A DNA stretch of 62,184 nt from assembly GCA_028280785.1 (NCBI GenBank), contig JANQLF010000191.1:1-62184 (forward strand), in the 5' to 3' direction. The notes under the pieces are model-generated. The model was not told the DNA's origin, searched no databases, and was given only the letters and a program-made list of their open reading frames with translations. Numbering within the stretch: position 1 is the first letter of the stretch; each line of letters opens with the position of its first letter. Of the stretch, positions 17,807 through 26,518 are shown piece by piece. The translations under genes and the position numbers were made by a program. The DNA comes from Planctomycetota bacterium. GTDB taxonomy: Bacteria; Planctomycetota; UBA11346.

Positions 17807-19606
17807 ATGGTTTCTATCGGTATTGACTTAGGCACAACAAATTCACTTGTCTCCATCTATGAGAATGGAGAGCCTAGAATACTGACTAATGAGTTAGACG
17901 AAATGATGACTCCATCAGTAGTTGCTCAGGTTACAGGAGAGGCTGTGCTTGTGGGCCGCATGGCCAAAGATCATTTAGTCAATAATCCCAGTAATGGAGT
18001 TGCCTGCTTTAAACGCGATATGGGATCAACAAAGACCTATCAGTTCGCCGGTCGTTCGTGGTCACCAGTGGAATTATCTGCAATTATTCTAAAAGAATTA
18101 AAACGAATTGCCGAGATGCGTCTGGGTACCTCGGTAGAACGTGCTGTAATTAGTGTGCCCGCATACTTTCATGATGCTCCTCGTCAGGCGACGATTGATG
18201 CGGCAGAAATAGCAGGTTTGAAAGTTGATCGCCTTATTAACGAACCTACAGCTGCTGCGTTAGCTTATGGGTGTCAAAATAAGGATGCTGACACCAAATT
18301 GATGGTCTTTGATATTGGTGGTGGAACGTTTGATGTGACGTTATTGGAAGTATTTGATCAAATAATTGACGTACGAGCCAGTGGCGGTATCAGCCGACTT
18401 GGTGGCGAAGATTACCTTGATCGCCTAATAGAGCATGTCATTGAGAAGTTAGATTTGATTAAATCGAAAGAACTCATGGCAAAACTGAAACCACAATTGG
18501 AATATGTCAAACGGCAGCTTAGTGATAATGAAAGTGTTGATTATACTTGGGATGAGAAAGAACTAATCATCACTCAAAATGATTTTTCAAATATGTGTGA
18601 GGATCTAACGAATAGATTACGTCCGATAATTATCAGGTGCTTACGTGATGCTGGTATGTCTTTAAAGGAATTAGAAAACATTGTACTGGTCGGTGGTGCG
18701 AGTCGTATGAATATTGTTAAAGACTTGGTGAACGGACTGAGTAATAAAAATGTGTTAGATGACATAGATCCAGATTTAGTAGTCGCACAAGGGGCTTCAA
18801 TTCAGGCTGCGTTAGCAAATGATGACAGCGCTATAAAAGATGTAGCTCTTACTGATGTCGCGCCACATTCGCTCGGTATCTCTATTTCTCGAGAAGTACG
18901 TACGCAGCAGTATGAAGACGGAATTTTTTCTCCGATTATTGATCGCAATTCGACCTTGCCAATCAGTAGGTCAAATGTTTATCAGACGTTATCGCCTATG
19001 GTGGACGAAATTGATTTAGTAATTTATCAAGGTGAGCACCGTTTTGTGCGCGATAATCATATGCTGGGTAAACTTACAATAAAAGGATTGCGTGGAAAAC
19101 CCGATCAAGAGATGTCAGGTCAATGTGATGTACGTTTTACTTATGATATGAATGGGATATTAGAAGTCGATGCAACGGTGCTGCATAATAATAAGAAATT
19201 CAATGCAGTTATTGAAGAGCGTCCAGGTCAAATGACTAAAAAGCAAATTGAAGAAGCAATAAATCGTTTAAAACCCTTGAAAGTGAATTTGAGAGATCTA
19301 CTGCCAAATCGGGCTAGAATAGAGCGAGGTTTGCGATTATATGAAGAATTAAATGGTGCATTTCGTGAGCATCTTGAGCAATTATTGGGGCAGTTTGAAG
19401 TTGCACTTGAGTCGCAAGATAAAGAAGCGGTTTCTTGGACAGGTGCGGCACTTGATCAGTATATCGATGGTTTTTATGGTCATGAACAGGAACGAAGTAA
19501 TATAGAAGAGAATAAAATAGATGGGGAAGAGGGGGCAATTAAAGGGCCGCAACTGGTAGATAAGCCAGATCCTCAGGACACCAATGACACAACTGAGCCA
19601 TCATGA
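17807..19606 (+). CDS. hscC: Hsp70-family chaperone, HscC-like
   Basis: An ATP-dependent chaperone. The nucleotide-binding domain has the phosphate-1 loop GIDLGTTNS at 5-13, the linker motif INEPTAAALAYG and phosphate-2 VFDIGGGTFDVTLLEV, and later VLVGGASRMNIV. The substrate-binding domain (about 365-500) lacks the long lid and EEVD tail of DnaK. Its length (599) is nearer HscC than DnaK (about 640). The last 30 residues are acidic and low-complexity. Its TGA overlaps the ATG of a J-like membrane protein by four bases, which matches the known pairing of HscC with unusual J proteins. The substrate is unknown. Confidence 0.88.
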   Translation: MVSIGIDLGTTNSLVSIYENGEPRILTNELDEMMTPSVVAQVTGEAVLVGRMAKDHLVNNPSNGVACFKRDMGSTKTYQFAGRSWSPVELSAIILKELKRIAEMRLGTSVERAVISVPAYFHDAPRQATIDAAEIAGLKVDRLINEPTAAALAYGCQNKDADTKLMVFDIGGGTFDVTLLEVFDQIIDVRASGGISRLGGEDYLDRLIEHVIEKLDLIKSKELMAKLKPQLEYVKRQLSDNESVDYTWDEKELIITQNDFSNMCEDLTNRLRPIIIRCLRDAGMSLKELENIVLVGGASRMNIVKDLVNGLSNKNVLDDIDPDLVVAQGASIQAALANDDSAIKDVALTDVAPHSLGISISREVRTQQYEDGIFSPIIDRNSTLPISRSNVYQTLSPMVDEIDLVIYQGEHRFVRDNHMLGKLTIKGLRGKPDQEMSGQCDVRFTYDMNGILEVDATVLHNNKKFNAVIEERPGQMTKKQIEEAINRLKPLKVNLRDLLPNRARIERGLRLYEELNGAFREHLEQLLGQFEVALESQDKEAVSWTGAALDQYIDGFYGHEQERSNIEENKIDGEEGAIKGPQLVDKPDPQDTNDTTEPS

Positions 19607-20862
19607 ATCCATGGGAAATTCTCGGTCTATCAGAAGATTGCCGCGATAAAAAAGAAATACGAAAAGCGTATGCATCTCTTATTCGCATACATAGGCCAGA
19701 TAAAGACCCTGAGAAATTTCGTGAAATTCGAGATGCATATGAATCTATTTTAAACGTCCTTGCATTTGAAGAACATTATCAAACCGAATTAAATACAGTA
19801 GATATTAATAATCCGGAAGAAGAGGGATTACAATTAAGTGACACCATAGAGACCGAAGGCCCTCAATCTGAAGAGCCATCAGCTAATGTGGAAGAGCAAG
19901 CTGTAGGTCCAGAAATTGACATTCCCGATATTAGTATCGCAGAGGCCAACGAACTGTTTTTAAATAACAATTTGGAAGTAGAAGTTTGGCAAGCTCTGGT
20001 TGAGCAACGTGCTGATGGAGATACCGATGTACTTATTCGAGATATTGGAAATACAGAATTGTTTAAAGAACTTGATTCGGATTCAGCACTCATTATTAGT
20101 AAAATTATAGATGATCGTGTCAAGCACGGCGAGTACGAGTTGCTCGAAGAATTTGCTGTCCAATGGAAGGATCGAATTGATAGCATTGCACTAATGAATG
20201 CAGGTCATTTCACATTGTGGTTAGTGACTAGGCTAGCGTTTGCAAAATTAGTGCTTGCACGGGAATTATTCACATTGGCCTTTGAATATTTGGGTGCTGG
20301 TGAATCTCAGTCTTGGACTGTTTTTATGGCAGATCGCTATTTGCGTGCGGCGAGTGACGTGCAATATCAGTCAATTGGTGTTCGTCGTCATATGGCGACT
20401 ATTCTGATTAGTGGTGAATGGGATGAAAACCCAATAAGTATACAAAATAGAAAAACTTTTGATACGCTGTGTGGTGTTTATGCTGATTCTGATGTAAGGG
20501 CTTTATTTTTAGAAACTGTTCCGAGTTTTATGGAGGCAGCTGATGAATATTGTCGCGACGGTTCGAAATCTCCAGGAAGAAGTCGAGCTGATACGGCTTA
20601 TGAAGTCTACCGTAGTGAGAAGAAATACGAAGAGAGCAATATAGAATTCCCATGGTGGACAATATTCATTGCAGTTATTATTGCAATGAATGCTGCCAGA
20701 TCTTGTAATTATGACACTTATAATCCGCCTAGATTCCACAATGAGATTAAACTAGATTTAGAAAATGATGAGTATTTTAAGGATTTACAGAAGAAATGGA
20801 AGGAAAATCCAGACGATTTTCTTAAAGAATTGAATGAAAATATAAACAAAAATAAACAATGA
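19603..20862 (+). CDS. J-domain-like membrane protein, partner of the HscC-type Hsp70
   Basis: Residues 1-50 form a J-like domain: WEILGLSEDCRDKKEIRKAY, then H30-R-P-D33 in place of the usual HPD, then DPEKFREIRDAYE. This spaced form is what I recall for the HscC partners DjlB/DjlC, so it is probably functional rather than decayed. Residues about 75-105 are an acidic linker and 105-330 are helical. A single transmembrane segment (WWTIFIAVIIAMNAA) lies near 350, with a short polar tail. The topology places the J domain in the cytoplasm as a membrane recruiter of Hsp70. It overlaps hscC by ATGA, so translation is coupled. Confidence 0.82.
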   Translation: MNPWEILGLSEDCRDKKEIRKAYASLIRIHRPDKDPEKFREIRDAYESILNVLAFEEHYQTELNTVDINNPEEEGLQLSDTIETEGPQSEEPSANVEEQAVGPEIDIPDISIAEANELFLNNNLEVEVWQALVEQRADGDTDVLIRDIGNTELFKELDSDSALIISKIIDDRVKHGEYELLEEFAVQWKDRIDSIALMNAGHFTLWLVTRLAFAKLVLARELFTLAFEYLGAGESQSWTVFMADRYLRAASDVQYQSIGVRRHMATILISGEWDENPISIQNRKTFDTLCGVYADSDVRALFLETVPSFMEAADEYCRDGSKSPGRSRADTAYEVYRSEKKYEESNIEFPWWTIFIAVIIAMNAARSCNYDTYNPPRFHNEIKLDLENDEYFKDLQKKWKENPDDFLKELNENINKNKQ

Positions 20863-20882
20863 ATGCGATTTAATTGAGTAAA

Positions 20883-21746
20883 TTACGCTAAGGGCGGATA
20901 GGCTTTTCTACGCCATTCCCCAGGCGTGATGCCGTATTGTAATTTAAAGCGTCTGGCGAAATGACTGCTACTGGTGTAACCAAGTTCTGCGGCTATTTCG
21001 CCGATGCTATTTTGTTCTTCACTGATGCGACGGCAGGCTAAACGTAAATTTAATTGCTCCAAACGTTCTTTGGGTGTGCAGCCATAGGTTTTACTAAAAC
21101 ACCTAGTCAAATGTTCTTGACTCACATTTAATATTTCTGCGGCTTCACCAATGCGAATGCCAGGTATGCCGACATGTTGTTGCAACCATTCTTCTAGGGA
21201 TTCGCTGAGTCGGGTACTGGCTTGATCATTTTGATCTTGCATAGCACGTTGAATATCTTCTAACACGCCGGCAACTAAACTGGCTCCAGCACCGGCAGAA
21301 ATAATTGGCTCGTGATCGCTGAGCCGTTGATAATGCATGAGTCGTTTTACTAAATCACTGTCTAACGAAATGTTAAATGGTGCTGGGTGAGCCTTGCATA
21401 ATTCTTCGACAGCGCCGTCAGTATTATAAAATCCAAAACGTAGCCATTGCCATTCGCCATGATAATCAGGTGGCATGCTGTAGGACATAAATGGTTCTTT
21501 GAAGTCATAGAGAATTGCCATGCCTGGTTCAATGCGCCAGGATTTTCCATTGCGAGTAAAGTAGCCACAGCCATAGAGGCCGATCATTATTTGGCACTGC
21601 CTGAGCCTGCCCAAAGGATCGCTGTGATAATTGTAGTCGGCGCCGCTGACAGTTTTGACCTGTATTGCCTGTGGACGTGGCAGGCCACTGAGGGCCTGGC
21701 GAACTTGAAACCAGACGACCCATTCTTTCCGCTTTTTGTAGATCAA
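20883..21746 (-). CDS. AraC-family transcriptional regulator, divergent from sulfatase 2
   Basis: A cupin-like ligand-sensing domain occupies about residues 45-130 (IGLYGCGYFTRNGKSWRIEPG). The C-terminal 100 residues carry two helix-turn-helix motifs: IRIGEAAEILNVSQEHLTR, and IGEIAAELGYTSSSHFARRF followed by KLQYGITPGEWRR. It very likely activates the divergent sulfatase gene in response to a glycan-derived ligand. The 128-base shared gap contains repeat elements suited to AraC binding (21803-21838). Length 287 is typical. Confidence 0.93.
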   Translation of the reverse strand: MIYKKRKEWVVWFQVRQALSGLPRPQAIQVKTVSGADYNYHSDPLGRLRQCQIMIGLYGCGYFTRNGKSWRIEPGMAILYDFKEPFMSYSMPPDYHGEWQWLRFGFYNTDGAVEELCKAHPAPFNISLDSDLVKRLMHYQRLSDHEPIISAGAGASLVAGVLEDIQRAMQDQNDQASTRLSESLEEWLQQHVGIPGIRIGEAAEILNVSQEHLTRCFSKTYGCTPKERLEQLNLRLACRRISEEQNSIGEIAAELGYTSSSHFARRFKLQYGITPGEWRRKAYPPLA

Positions 21747-21802
21747 AAAAGTATCCTAAATATCAAGAATTGGCTCTATAATGCTGTTAAATATGGTGTA
21801 AT

Positions 21803-21838
21803 CTAGTAAATTCTACTAAATTAGTATATCAATTTACT
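21803..21838. promoter_or_regulatory. Candidate AraC operator: tandem 10-bp repeats plus inverted copy
   Basis: CTAGTAAATT (21803-21812) is followed immediately by CTACTAAATT (21813-21822), two copies one helical turn apart differing at one base. AATTTACT (21831-21838) is an exact inverted copy of AGTAAATT (21805-21812). The cluster sits 37-72 bases upstream of the sulfatase start and 57-92 bases from the regulator start. This fits activation of one gene and autoregulation of the other. Confidence 0.5.
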
Positions 21839-21874
21839 GTCTCTTTATATGACGGACTCAGACGGAGCCTTACC

Positions 21875-23305
21875 ATGACCAAACCGAACATTCTCTTTTT
21901 AATGATGGACCAATGCCGTGCCGATGTATTCGATGATGATCATCCCTGTCGCACCCCACATTTGGACGAGTTAAAAAAGTGCGGTGTGCGTTTGACCAAG
22001 GCCTACACCAGTAACCCGGTGTGTTCACCAGCGCGCGCCAGCTTGATGACCGGTCTATTGCCGACGCGACATAAAGTGCGTTGGGTAACCCATACTGTTG
22101 ATCAGCAATTAGCAGAGATCGATAAGACCAAACCCCACTGGGCACAGTCACTACAAGCTGCTGGTTATAAAACAGGTTATTTTGGTAAGTGGCACGTTGA
22201 TAATGCGTGCGTTGAATATAATCGCGGTTGGGATGAGTTTATCGAATACGGTGAAGAGAAATTTAAAAGTCGTTATAAGCCAAGAGAGACGGTTAAAACA
22301 TTTGAAGTAAAGCAGCCGGGTTACAACGATGCGCGTTTGTATGGCCGCTTTGAGCATAATACCGATAATGAGTGTATGGGCGTTGCCTGTCAGTTTGCCC
22401 GTGAATGGTTGGATGATGGTATTGTCGATGGTGAAAACCCTTGGTGTTGTTTTATCAGTGTTATTGAACCACATGATCCGTTTAATTGTACAGAAGAAGT
22501 GTTTCAAAGCTACGATGTTGATGCATTGCCTTTATCTGAAACACAAACAGACGATTTAACTGATCGACCAAAATTATATCGTCGTTGCCAAGATGTCTTT
22601 GCCGACATGACCGATGAACAACACCGCGAAGCGCGTGCCTGTTATTATGCCAACATTACCGAAATAGATGAACAATTCGGTCGTGTTATTAATGAACTCA
22701 AAGAAAAAGGCGTCTACGATAATACCATAATAGTCGTAACCAGTGATCACGGAGAGCATCTCGGTGACCATGGAATTTACACTAAAAACATTCATCCAGG
22801 TGAAGGCGTTTATCGCATCCCACTTTTTGTCAGTGGCCCAGGTGTTAAAGAGAGTGGGGATCTTCCCGCACGCGTCGGCATTCACGCTATTGGCTCAACC
22901 ATTCTTGAGCTCTGTGGTTTAGAGGCATTACCAGATACCGATGAGCCAGCATTTACTGGATTACTAAATGGTGATGAAAACGTTGTTGATTATCAATACG
23001 GTTACGCTGAAAATGAAGGTTCACGTTGGAGCTTAACTCAGCGCGTGGTGTATTGCGGTGATTGGAAATTAATCGTCAACGGTTTTGATGACGATGAACT
23101 TTATCATTTAAGTGAAGACCCAAACGAAGTAAATAATCGCATCGAAGATCCGAGTCTCGAAGAGCAGCGTAAAGAGTGTTACCGTTATTTCTGGAAGCGC
23201 ATTAAAGCAACGGGTGATCATACGTTGAATAATTCTGCGTATCTGTCTTTGCGTTTATTGCCTTACGGTCCTGGTATTACTGAGGAAGAGCTTGTAGCGC
23301 CGTAA
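21875..23305 (+). CDS. Sulfatase without signal peptide (cytoplasmic)
   Basis: A type I sulfatase: KPNILFLMMDQCRAD is the metal-binding first strand, C50-S-P-A-R54 is the formylglycine motif, GYFGKWHVD supplies catalytic Lys and His, and VTSDHGEHLGDHG is the second metal site. There is no signal peptide, so it is predicted to work in the cytoplasm on imported sulfated sugars. GGAG lies seven bases before the ATG. Its 3' end overlaps the convergent SGNH gene by 29 bases. It is likely controlled by the divergent AraC regulator. Confidence 0.94.
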   Translation: MTKPNILFLMMDQCRADVFDDDHPCRTPHLDELKKCGVRLTKAYTSNPVCSPARASLMTGLLPTRHKVRWVTHTVDQQLAEIDKTKPHWAQSLQAAGYKTGYFGKWHVDNACVEYNRGWDEFIEYGEEKFKSRYKPRETVKTFEVKQPGYNDARLYGRFEHNTDNECMGVACQFAREWLDDGIVDGENPWCCFISVIEPHDPFNCTEEVFQSYDVDALPLSETQTDDLTDRPKLYRRCQDVFADMTDEQHREARACYYANITEIDEQFGRVINELKEKGVYDNTIIVVTSDHGEHLGDHGIYTKNIHPGEGVYRIPLFVSGPGVKESGDLPARVGIHAIGSTILELCGLEALPDTDEPAFTGLLNGDENVVDYQYGYAENEGSRWSLTQRVVYCGDWKLIVNGFDDDELYHLSEDPNEVNNRIEDPSLEEQRKECYRYFWKRIKATGDHTLNNSAYLSLRLLPYGPGITEEELVAP

Positions 23306-23849
23306 ACAGCGCTTGCGCCATAAAAGCATGACCGTCGTCATTGAAATGAATGCCGTCGGCAGCTAGAAATGCTTGCCAATTACCATGGGCTTCAAGCAGT
23401 GGTATTAAGTCAAGTGACGGGATGTTTTTTGACTGCGCGACTGCAAGAGCTGTTTTGACATACGAACGGCAAAAGTCAGCATCGATGCCTTTATTTTCAA
23501 AATCGACTGGGAATTGTGTTTTGTAAAACACTTGTGCTTTCTCTAGAAGCGCATCCAGAATTTTTGAGACGTTTTCTTTGTATTCTTCGAGTGGTACGCG
23601 ATTCGGATTATCTTCGTTTATGCGTGCAACATCATTTATTCCAAGTGAAACGATAACTAAGCTGTCTTCAGGAATATTAAGATCAGCGAGGCGCGCCAGC
23701 ATATCGCGCGTGGTATTACCACCGATACCAAAATTTAACGAAGGTTTATCGAGTAAAGTCCCGAGACGACCGATGAACCCTTGCTCAGTAAAATCACCAA
23801 CACCTTGTGCAGTGCTGGCACCGAATGATGCGACTTGTTTGATGTCCAT
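23277..23849 (-). CDS. SGNH/GDSL-family hydrolase
   Basis: An esterase-fold protein likely to remove acyl or acetyl groups. Block I is ASFGASTAQGVGD, with the nucleophile Ser in GAST. Block II is LNFGIGGNTT (Gly), block III VSLGINDVAR (Asn) and block V ADGIHFNDDGH (Asp-His). All four SGNH residues are present. ATG 23849 is preferred to an upstream TTG at 23882, giving 190 residues and a start close to block I. No signal peptide. The stop codon lies inside the convergent sulfatase gene, suggesting a stable local pair acting on the same glycan. Confidence 0.88.
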   Translation of the reverse strand: MDIKQVASFGASTAQGVGDFTEQGFIGRLGTLLDKPSLNFGIGGNTTRDMLARLADLNIPEDSLVIVSLGINDVARINEDNPNRVPLEEYKENVSKILDALLEKAQVFYKTQFPVDFENKGIDADFCRSYVKTALAVAQSKNIPSLDLIPLLEAHGNWQAFLAADGIHFNDDGHAFMAQALFTALQALPQ

Positions 23850-23952
23850 GTAGGCATGATTGATTGATTTGAAAGCAGTCAACGTGAGTAATGTGAATTC
23901 AATCTTGCAAATGAAACAAATACTTATAATACATCTGTATTAGGAGTATTGA

Positions 23953-24477
23953 ATGAGTAATCAATATGATCCACCAGAACATGATAAGGCTCCAAGAGCT
24001 GAGGCGCCATTAAGTGATGGTTTTTCAGCTGATTTGTTACGTCAGTACGACTTTAGTGCGCTTGAACGAGTTTATCGCAGTAGTTGTAACATATTAGGAC
24101 TCGCGGGTATTCTTGGCATCGTGATGTTTCTTCAAATATATTTAATTTACATGATTAAACAAAGTTCAAATGTAAATATTTATCACTGGCGCTTTCTTTT
24201 ATTGTACGGCGTCATTGTTTTAGAGGCAGTTACTATTTTTGGTTTATTGCAGCGCGATACCTGGGGTCGTACCATAGGTTTGGTGACCTGTGCTTTAATA
24301 GGCTTGTTGAGTTTAATAAATATGTCCAAGAATTTTGGATCGTCAGGTGTTATTCTATTGATTGCAGTTATTGGTGCTTGGGCATTGGCAGCAAATCCGC
24401 AATTGTTTGGGGCCAACCGCGTTCGTCATGGAATTATTGCGGCGATTTACAAAGAGCGAAAGAATGAGAAGGATTAA
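23953..24477 (+). CDS. Small membrane protein of unknown function
   Basis: A polar 45-residue N-terminus precedes four hydrophobic segments (ILGLAGILGIVMFLQIYLIYM; RFLLLYGVIVLEAVTIFGLL; GLVTCALIGLLSLINM; GVILLIAVIGAWALAAN). No family recognised. AGGAG lies seven bases before the ATG. Just upstream, a perfect 6-2-6 palindrome (AATACA-TC-TGTATT, 23928-23941) directly follows a TATAAT-like element, so the promoter may be repressed by a small regulator. Confidence 0.5.
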   Translation: MSNQYDPPEHDKAPRAEAPLSDGFSADLLRQYDFSALERVYRSSCNILGLAGILGIVMFLQIYLIYMIKQSSNVNIYHWRFLLLYGVIVLEAVTIFGLLQRDTWGRTIGLVTCALIGLLSLINMSKNFGSSGVILLIAVIGAWALAANPQLFGANRVRHGIIAAIYKERKNEKD

Positions 24478-24506
24478 AGGTAATTGATTCCGTTACGGAG
24501 ATAAGC

Positions 24507-25466
24507 ATGGGAACCTGGTCGATTGACAATTTTGGTAACGATGATGCCTGTGATTGGGCCGAAGGTTTTGTTGCTGCGCCTGATTTAGATAAGTTAATGG
24601 CGGCAGTGAAGCCTGTTGCGACAAGTGACGACTATATAGAGGCAGATGAATGCCAAGAGGCATTGGCGGCATGCGAAGTAATTGCGCGCATCAGTGGGGC
24701 ATGGGTTTGTGAAAACCCTTTTGCTGTCATTATCGATCGCTGGATTTTTGCTACAAATCCGATTATTAATGATGATCTCTTGGATTTGGCGATGAAGGCT
24801 GTTGAAAAAATAGAAAGTGAGAACAGCGAATTACATGCATTGTGGGCAGAGTCCGATAGTTATGAGGAGTGGTCCCAAAGCATGGTGCAATTAAAATTAA
24901 GAATGATGGGCGTTCCGGTCGAATCGCCGGTGATCAGTGGTGAGGCATCCGTCACTATGTCCGTGGATGATGAGCCAGAAGCTGAGGAAGATCGTTGGTT
25001 TTCTGCTGCGGTGAATGGTGATGTTGATGTGATTAAGGCCATGTATGAAGCTGATAATGACTGCATAAAGATAAAAGACGAAGCGCGTAGGACTGCTTTA
25101 CATTCTGCAGCGCTTAATGGACATGAGGATGCTGTTGCATACTTAATTTCAATTGGTGCGGATGTGAATGCGTCTGATGATTACGGCAATACACCATTTC
25201 TTTCGGGGGTTAGCCTGTTATGGCCTGGATCAGCAGTATTAAAATTGCTGGCAAAACATGGCTGTGATGTGAATGCCCAGGACAATGAAAATAAAGAGAC
25301 AGCCATTTTCCTGGCAGTTGATTTTGATGAAACTGATGTTGTTCAAGATCTACTCGACTTAGGTGCTGACCCGTATATTAAAAATGCCAAAGGAAAGAGT
25401 GCCTTTGATATGGCCAGCGAAGAGATTCAAAAGGTCATAAAATCCTACCAAAATCGATTAAATTGA
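24507..25466 (+). CDS. DUF4259-like / ankyrin-repeat fusion protein
   Basis: Residues 1-130 match the DUF4259 layout: the start MGTWSIDNFGNDDACDWAEG, a central helical bundle and the conserved ALAACEVIA. The C-terminal half (about 165-315) contains four ankyrin repeats (TALHSAALNGHEDAVAYLIS; GADVNASDDYGNTPF; AIFLAVDFDETDVVQDLLDL; AFDMASEEIQKVI). Cytoplasmic. DUF4259 proteins are small and often occur with toxin-immunity-like loci, while ankyrin repeats bind proteins, so a binding or antitoxin-like role is possible but unproven. It starts 29 bases after the membrane protein gene, probably same transcript. Confidence 0.8.
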   Translation: MGTWSIDNFGNDDACDWAEGFVAAPDLDKLMAAVKPVATSDDYIEADECQEALAACEVIARISGAWVCENPFAVIIDRWIFATNPIINDDLLDLAMKAVEKIESENSELHALWAESDSYEEWSQSMVQLKLRMMGVPVESPVISGEASVTMSVDDEPEAEEDRWFSAAVNGDVDVIKAMYEADNDCIKIKDEARRTALHSAALNGHEDAVAYLISIGADVNASDDYGNTPFLSGVSLLWPGSAVLKLLAKHGCDVNAQDNENKETAIFLAVDFDETDVVQDLLDLGADPYIKNAKGKSAFDMASEEIQKVIKSYQNRLN

Positions 25467-25485
25467 TTTACTCGGTGTCTAAGGC

Positions 25486-25992
25486 ATGAAAAATTTAGAG
25501 ATTCAACAGAGCAGGGCATCAATAGCATCGAGTGCTAGAAAAAAGGCCTTGGCTATGTTTGGCTTTCCGTTCATGTTGTGGCTCTATTGGGTATTTGAGG
25601 CAATTAAGAGTGGAGCTAATTTTGGAGCATTGAATATCTATGTTCCTATTTTTATTAGCGTATTTTTCATTATCTGGGGAATTTACTTTTTAAAACGAGC
25701 AAGCGATATTAAAAACGGTGCCCAAATAAGCCTAAGCTTTGTCTTGATCGAAGACATGCGCATTGATGTGGGCAAGATCATCAACGGTGAAAAACATATC
25801 TCAAAGAGCCATGACATTACCGAGCTCAAGGCAGTGCGCGTCGATCAAGGGCGTTGTTATTTCAGGATGAACATGATTCGCGAGTTTGGTATTAATCTAG
25901 AAAGTTATAAGCGCAGTGATGCCATAAACTTTGTCGATGCATTGGCTGAGCGCTTGCCGGAAGGAAAGAAGGTCAAAGGTCGCTTCGATTGA
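25486..25992 (+). CDS. Hypothetical protein with two transmembrane segments and a cytoplasmic beta domain
   Basis: A basic N-terminus is followed by two membrane segments (LAMFGFPFMLWLYWVFEAI and IYVPIFISVFFIIWGIYFL). A soluble C-terminal half (about 75-168) has alternating strands. That layout is typical of PH-like membrane-associated domains, but no family is recognised. It lies 19 bases after the ankyrin fusion gene and 60 bases before the next gene, so probably shares the transcript. Confidence 0.45.
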   Translation: MKNLEIQQSRASIASSARKKALAMFGFPFMLWLYWVFEAIKSGANFGALNIYVPIFISVFFIIWGIYFLKRASDIKNGAQISLSFVLIEDMRIDVGKIINGEKHISKSHDITELKAVRVDQGRCYFRMNMIREFGINLESYKRSDAINFVDALAERLPEGKKVKGRFD

Positions 25993-26052
25993 GAATTAAC
26001 TTGTCCGGTTTTCTCATGGCTCTAGTCTCACAATCAAGTTCTATGCATTATC

Positions 26053-26517
26053 ATGATCAAATTATTTTGTGCCCACTGTTCCAGCTTTATCGAAGTTGGC
26101 TCTTTTGATGTAGAGCACAGAGAACGTATTGCCCAAGTACTTTCACAGGCACCACGAATAAGTCATATCAAGCTTTTACGCGAGTTATTTCATGTCAGTT
26201 TAGCTGAAGCTAAATGGATAATGTATCACATTAGCCCATGGGGTGGACATTGTCATCGCTGCCGGCAACGACTACAGGAACGTGGTACCGTGGTCTGTAA
26301 TCAATGTGGTGCAGCCAATCTTGATTGGTTAAAAGAAGTGACGGTGCCACCACCGCATGCGTTACGAGTACCACTCAATCCACATTACCTAGTAGATTGT
26401 CCTCAGTGTGGGTACGAACTTGGTCATGGCGTGACAGCCTGTCATAGAAAATCATGTTCGTATAAATTACCTAATGGTTTTTATGCGAGCAATAAAGCCG
26501 AAGATAAAGGAGAATAA
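26053..26517 (+). CDS. Zinc-ribbon protein with L7/L12-C-like segment
   Basis: Paired cysteines occur as FCAHC, then HCHRCRQR, VCNQCGAANLDW and DCPQCGYELGHGVTACHRKSC, enough for two or three zinc ribbons. Between the first and second sets, RISHIKLLRELFHVSLAEAKWIM resembles the ribosomal protein L7/L12 C-terminal helix pair. This composition suggests a small nucleic-acid or translation-associated protein, but no function is established. Its stop is followed one base later by the next ATG, so it heads or joins the coupled operon that contains the RNA cassette. Confidence 0.55.
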   Translation: MIKLFCAHCSSFIEVGSFDVEHRERIAQVLSQAPRISHIKLLRELFHVSLAEAKWIMYHISPWGGHCHRCRQRLQERGTVVCNQCGAANLDWLKEVTVPPPHALRVPLNPHYLVDCPQCGYELGHGVTACHRKSCSYKLPNGFYASNKAEDKGE

Positions 26518-26518
26518 A

